From Planctomycetes bacterium syqfu (lineage in GTDB: Bacteria > Planctomycetota > Phycisphaerae > Phycisphaerales > Phycisphaeraceae), in assembly GCA_020974905.1 (NCBI GenBank), contig CP087563.1, positions 2,666,001 through 2,730,000 on the forward strand: a DNA stretch of 64,000 nt. The letters are read 5' to 3'. Below, one piece after another: positions 62,947-64,000 of the stretch (positions are counted from its first letter, which is position 1; every line of letters starts with the position of its first letter). Under the pieces are notes generated by a model, which was not told the DNA's origin, made no database searches, and was given only the letters and a program-made list of their open reading frames with translations. Both the position numbers and the translations under genes were made by a program.

Positions 62947-63176
62947 GCCAAATTCGGTGCCAGGAAAACCGCCCCGGTGCCAGAAATGGTGCCAAACGTC
63001 AGTCTGGGATAGGCGTTTGCTGTCAATTGCTGACAAAAGAACTGCGATTATGATCAACCCCAGAATCGCCCTAACTCTCGCCCTGTGCGCAAAATAAACA
63101 ACGGCTGACATTTGCTGTCAGCCGTTGTCAAAGAGCGGGTGAACGGACTCGAACCGTCGACAATCACGTTGGCAAC
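62947..63176 (-). repeat. tRNA-Gly(GCC) 3' fragment with terminator and integrase-end remnant (copy 2)
   Basis: On the minus strand, 63176 to 63134 matches the tRNA-Gly(GCC) 3' part: anticodon loop TTGCCAA, then the T-arm with GGTTCGAGTCC and the acceptor CACCCGC. The D-arm and 5' acceptor are absent. A perfect hairpin AACGGCTGACA / TGTCAGCCGTT (63100-63126) followed by TTGTTTATTTT is the tRNA terminator. Beyond it, repeated GGCACC codons (FLAPNLALETG in one frame) look like the end of a tyrosine integrase gene. Confidence 0.8.
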
Positions 63177-63489
63177 GGGGTGTTGTGGGTTGCAAGTATC
63201 GATTTATCAAATATTTAAGTGACGTGCGTTAAACAGTGCCGGATTCGGTGACATGGGGACAATTTAACATAAATTGCGTCTTCATAAGGTGTTGCGAATA
63301 TTATCACTCGGTGCCGATTCTGCCTGGTTCTATCCCTTGACCACGACGTTGGGCCGTGTGGCGTTTGGGCGTGTTGGGTGGCCACGGTTACCACTATGAC
63401 AATCAAACGCCGTGTTGCCAAACCTCGTAACAATTCGCAGTACCGCTACACTGCAATCAATTTGACGCAAAGTATTGGCCCTGGGAATA
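63177..63489. other. intergenic stretch, nothing recognised
   Basis: About 310 bases without a supported gene, tRNA or clear repeat. It may hold the end of the sulfatase transcript or the remnant of the displaced tRNA 5' part, but no tRNA 5' half was seen here. Confidence 0.5.
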
Positions 63490-64000
63490 TCAAAATACAA
63501 TTGGCACATTTTTGAGTGCGTCATCATATTTGTTCATACGCTTCTGCAATGCATCGACCAATGACTCAATGATCTGTTCATCGCCTGCTTTGCCATAGAG
63601 ATCTTGGGTTTCCCATGGATCGTTTTGAAGATCAAATAGTTGTACCTTGTCCGTGCCCGGATATTGCGTGCCTGACTGCTGTTCCTGTTTGTAATAGCGA
63701 ATGAGTTTGTAACGAATGTCTCGAACACTTCGCTGCAAATCGAGGTACAGGCTAAACACGTGTGAATGTGGCGAGTCATGGCCAGCCATCACAGGCACCA
63801 GATCACGGGCGGTCACCGTGTCGGGTATGTCGATCCCCAAAAGATTGATCAAGGTTGGATACAAGTCCGGCGTCTGCGTGATCTGTTGCAAGGACACACC
63901 CCTTGGCACACCCGGCCCCCGGAGTATCAGCGGCACCCGCACCGAGTGTTCATACATATTCTGCTTGCCCATTAAGCCATGCTGACCGACAGCCAGTCCG
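63490..64000 (-). CDS. sulfatase, C-terminal part (cut by window edge)
   Basis: The 170 visible codons read GLAVGQHGLMGKQNMYEHSVRVPLILRGPGVPRGVSLQQITQTPDLYPTLINLLGID... followed by DKVQLFDLQNDPWETQDLYGKAGD, the typical C-terminal half of sulfatases (GKQNMYEHSVRVPLI carries the conserved Lys; LFDLQNDPWET is the usual tail strand). The catalytic N-terminal half lies beyond the edge. It points the same way as module C but starts outside the tRNA-Gly repeat. Confidence 0.85.
   Translation of the reverse strand, partial: GLAVGQHGLMGKQNMYEHSVRVPLILRGPGVPRGVSLQQITQTPDLYPTLINLLGIDIPDTVTARDLVPVMAGHDSPHSHVFSLYLDLQRSVRDIRYKLIRYYKQEQQSGTQYPGTDKVQLFDLQNDPWETQDLYGKAGDEQIIESLVDALQKRMNKYDDALKNVPIVF

Noticed and set aside
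62902-63111. 69-codon minus-strand frame upstream of module C
   Set aside because: It lies inside the tRNA/integrase-end repeat and is interrupted in the other copy, so it is better explained as degenerate integrase end.
1-64000. CRISPR array or rRNA genes
   Set aside because: No regularly spaced 25-40 base direct repeats with unique spacers, and no rRNA-like sequence, were seen. The 66-bp repeats at 31.3 kb are coding and have no variable spacers.

Overview
The window looks like a chromosomal piece of a polysaccharide-degrading bacterium of the PVC group. My best guess is Planctomycetota (Phycisphaerae-like), with Lentisphaerota as the alternative. The reasons are the solitary pseudopilin-like proteins with N-terminal [12 protein letters not shown] helices, the sulfatases, and the large secreted glycoside hydrolases. 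This is inference from gene content only; there is no rRNA or other taxonomic marker here. Standard code (TGA is a stop) fits all genes.

Layout. (1) 1-3.4 kb: host DNA with three TetR/CerR-type regulators and a FabG-like SDR reductase that shares a control region with the third TetR. (2) 3.4-37.4 kb: an apparently complete tailed-phage (siphovirus-like) prophage. Almost all of it is on the minus strand: integrase and excisionase at the left, then (right to left) sigma-like factor, nuclease, AAA protein, DUF669 protein, RusA, four ParB/sulfiredoxin-domain proteins (two fused to DNA methyltransferases), SF2 helicase and prim-pol, then terminase, gpW-like protein, portal, fused protease-capsid protein, tail genes and tape measure protein. 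A five-gene plus-strand block (20.7-22.3 kb) interrupts it. No endolysin or CI-type repressor is recognisable and the att sites were not found. (3) 37.6-50.3 kb: carbohydrate module A, a minus-strand run pseudopilin > two tandem paralogous glycoside hydrolases > sialidase-fold protein > GH2 > small ORF > sulfatase, with a divergent AraC regulator. (4) 50.6-55.7 kb: module B, pseudopilin > glycoside hydrolase > sialidase-fold protein, with a divergent AraC regulator. (5) 55.8-62.7 kb: module C, LacI > pseudopilin > giant CBM9-like/glycosidase-like protein > CBM9-like lipoprotein. (6) 63.5 kb to the edge: a partial sulfatase.

The main points of interest are these. Each carbohydrate operon has exactly one pseudopilin-like gene as its first or second gene, next to its own regulator. 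Modules B and C lie between two direct repeats that each contain the 3' part of a tRNA-Gly(GCC) gene plus its terminator, which suggests an island boundary or old integration scars. The prophage carries a recurring motif AACTTCCGGGGG that I did not find outside it, four ParB-like genes of which two contain perfect palindromes sharing an ACTTATA half-site (one as three 66-bp tandem repeats), a terminase split by an apparent +1 frameshift, and a roughly 55-bp segment duplicated between the end of the sigma-like gene and the terminase/gpW junction.
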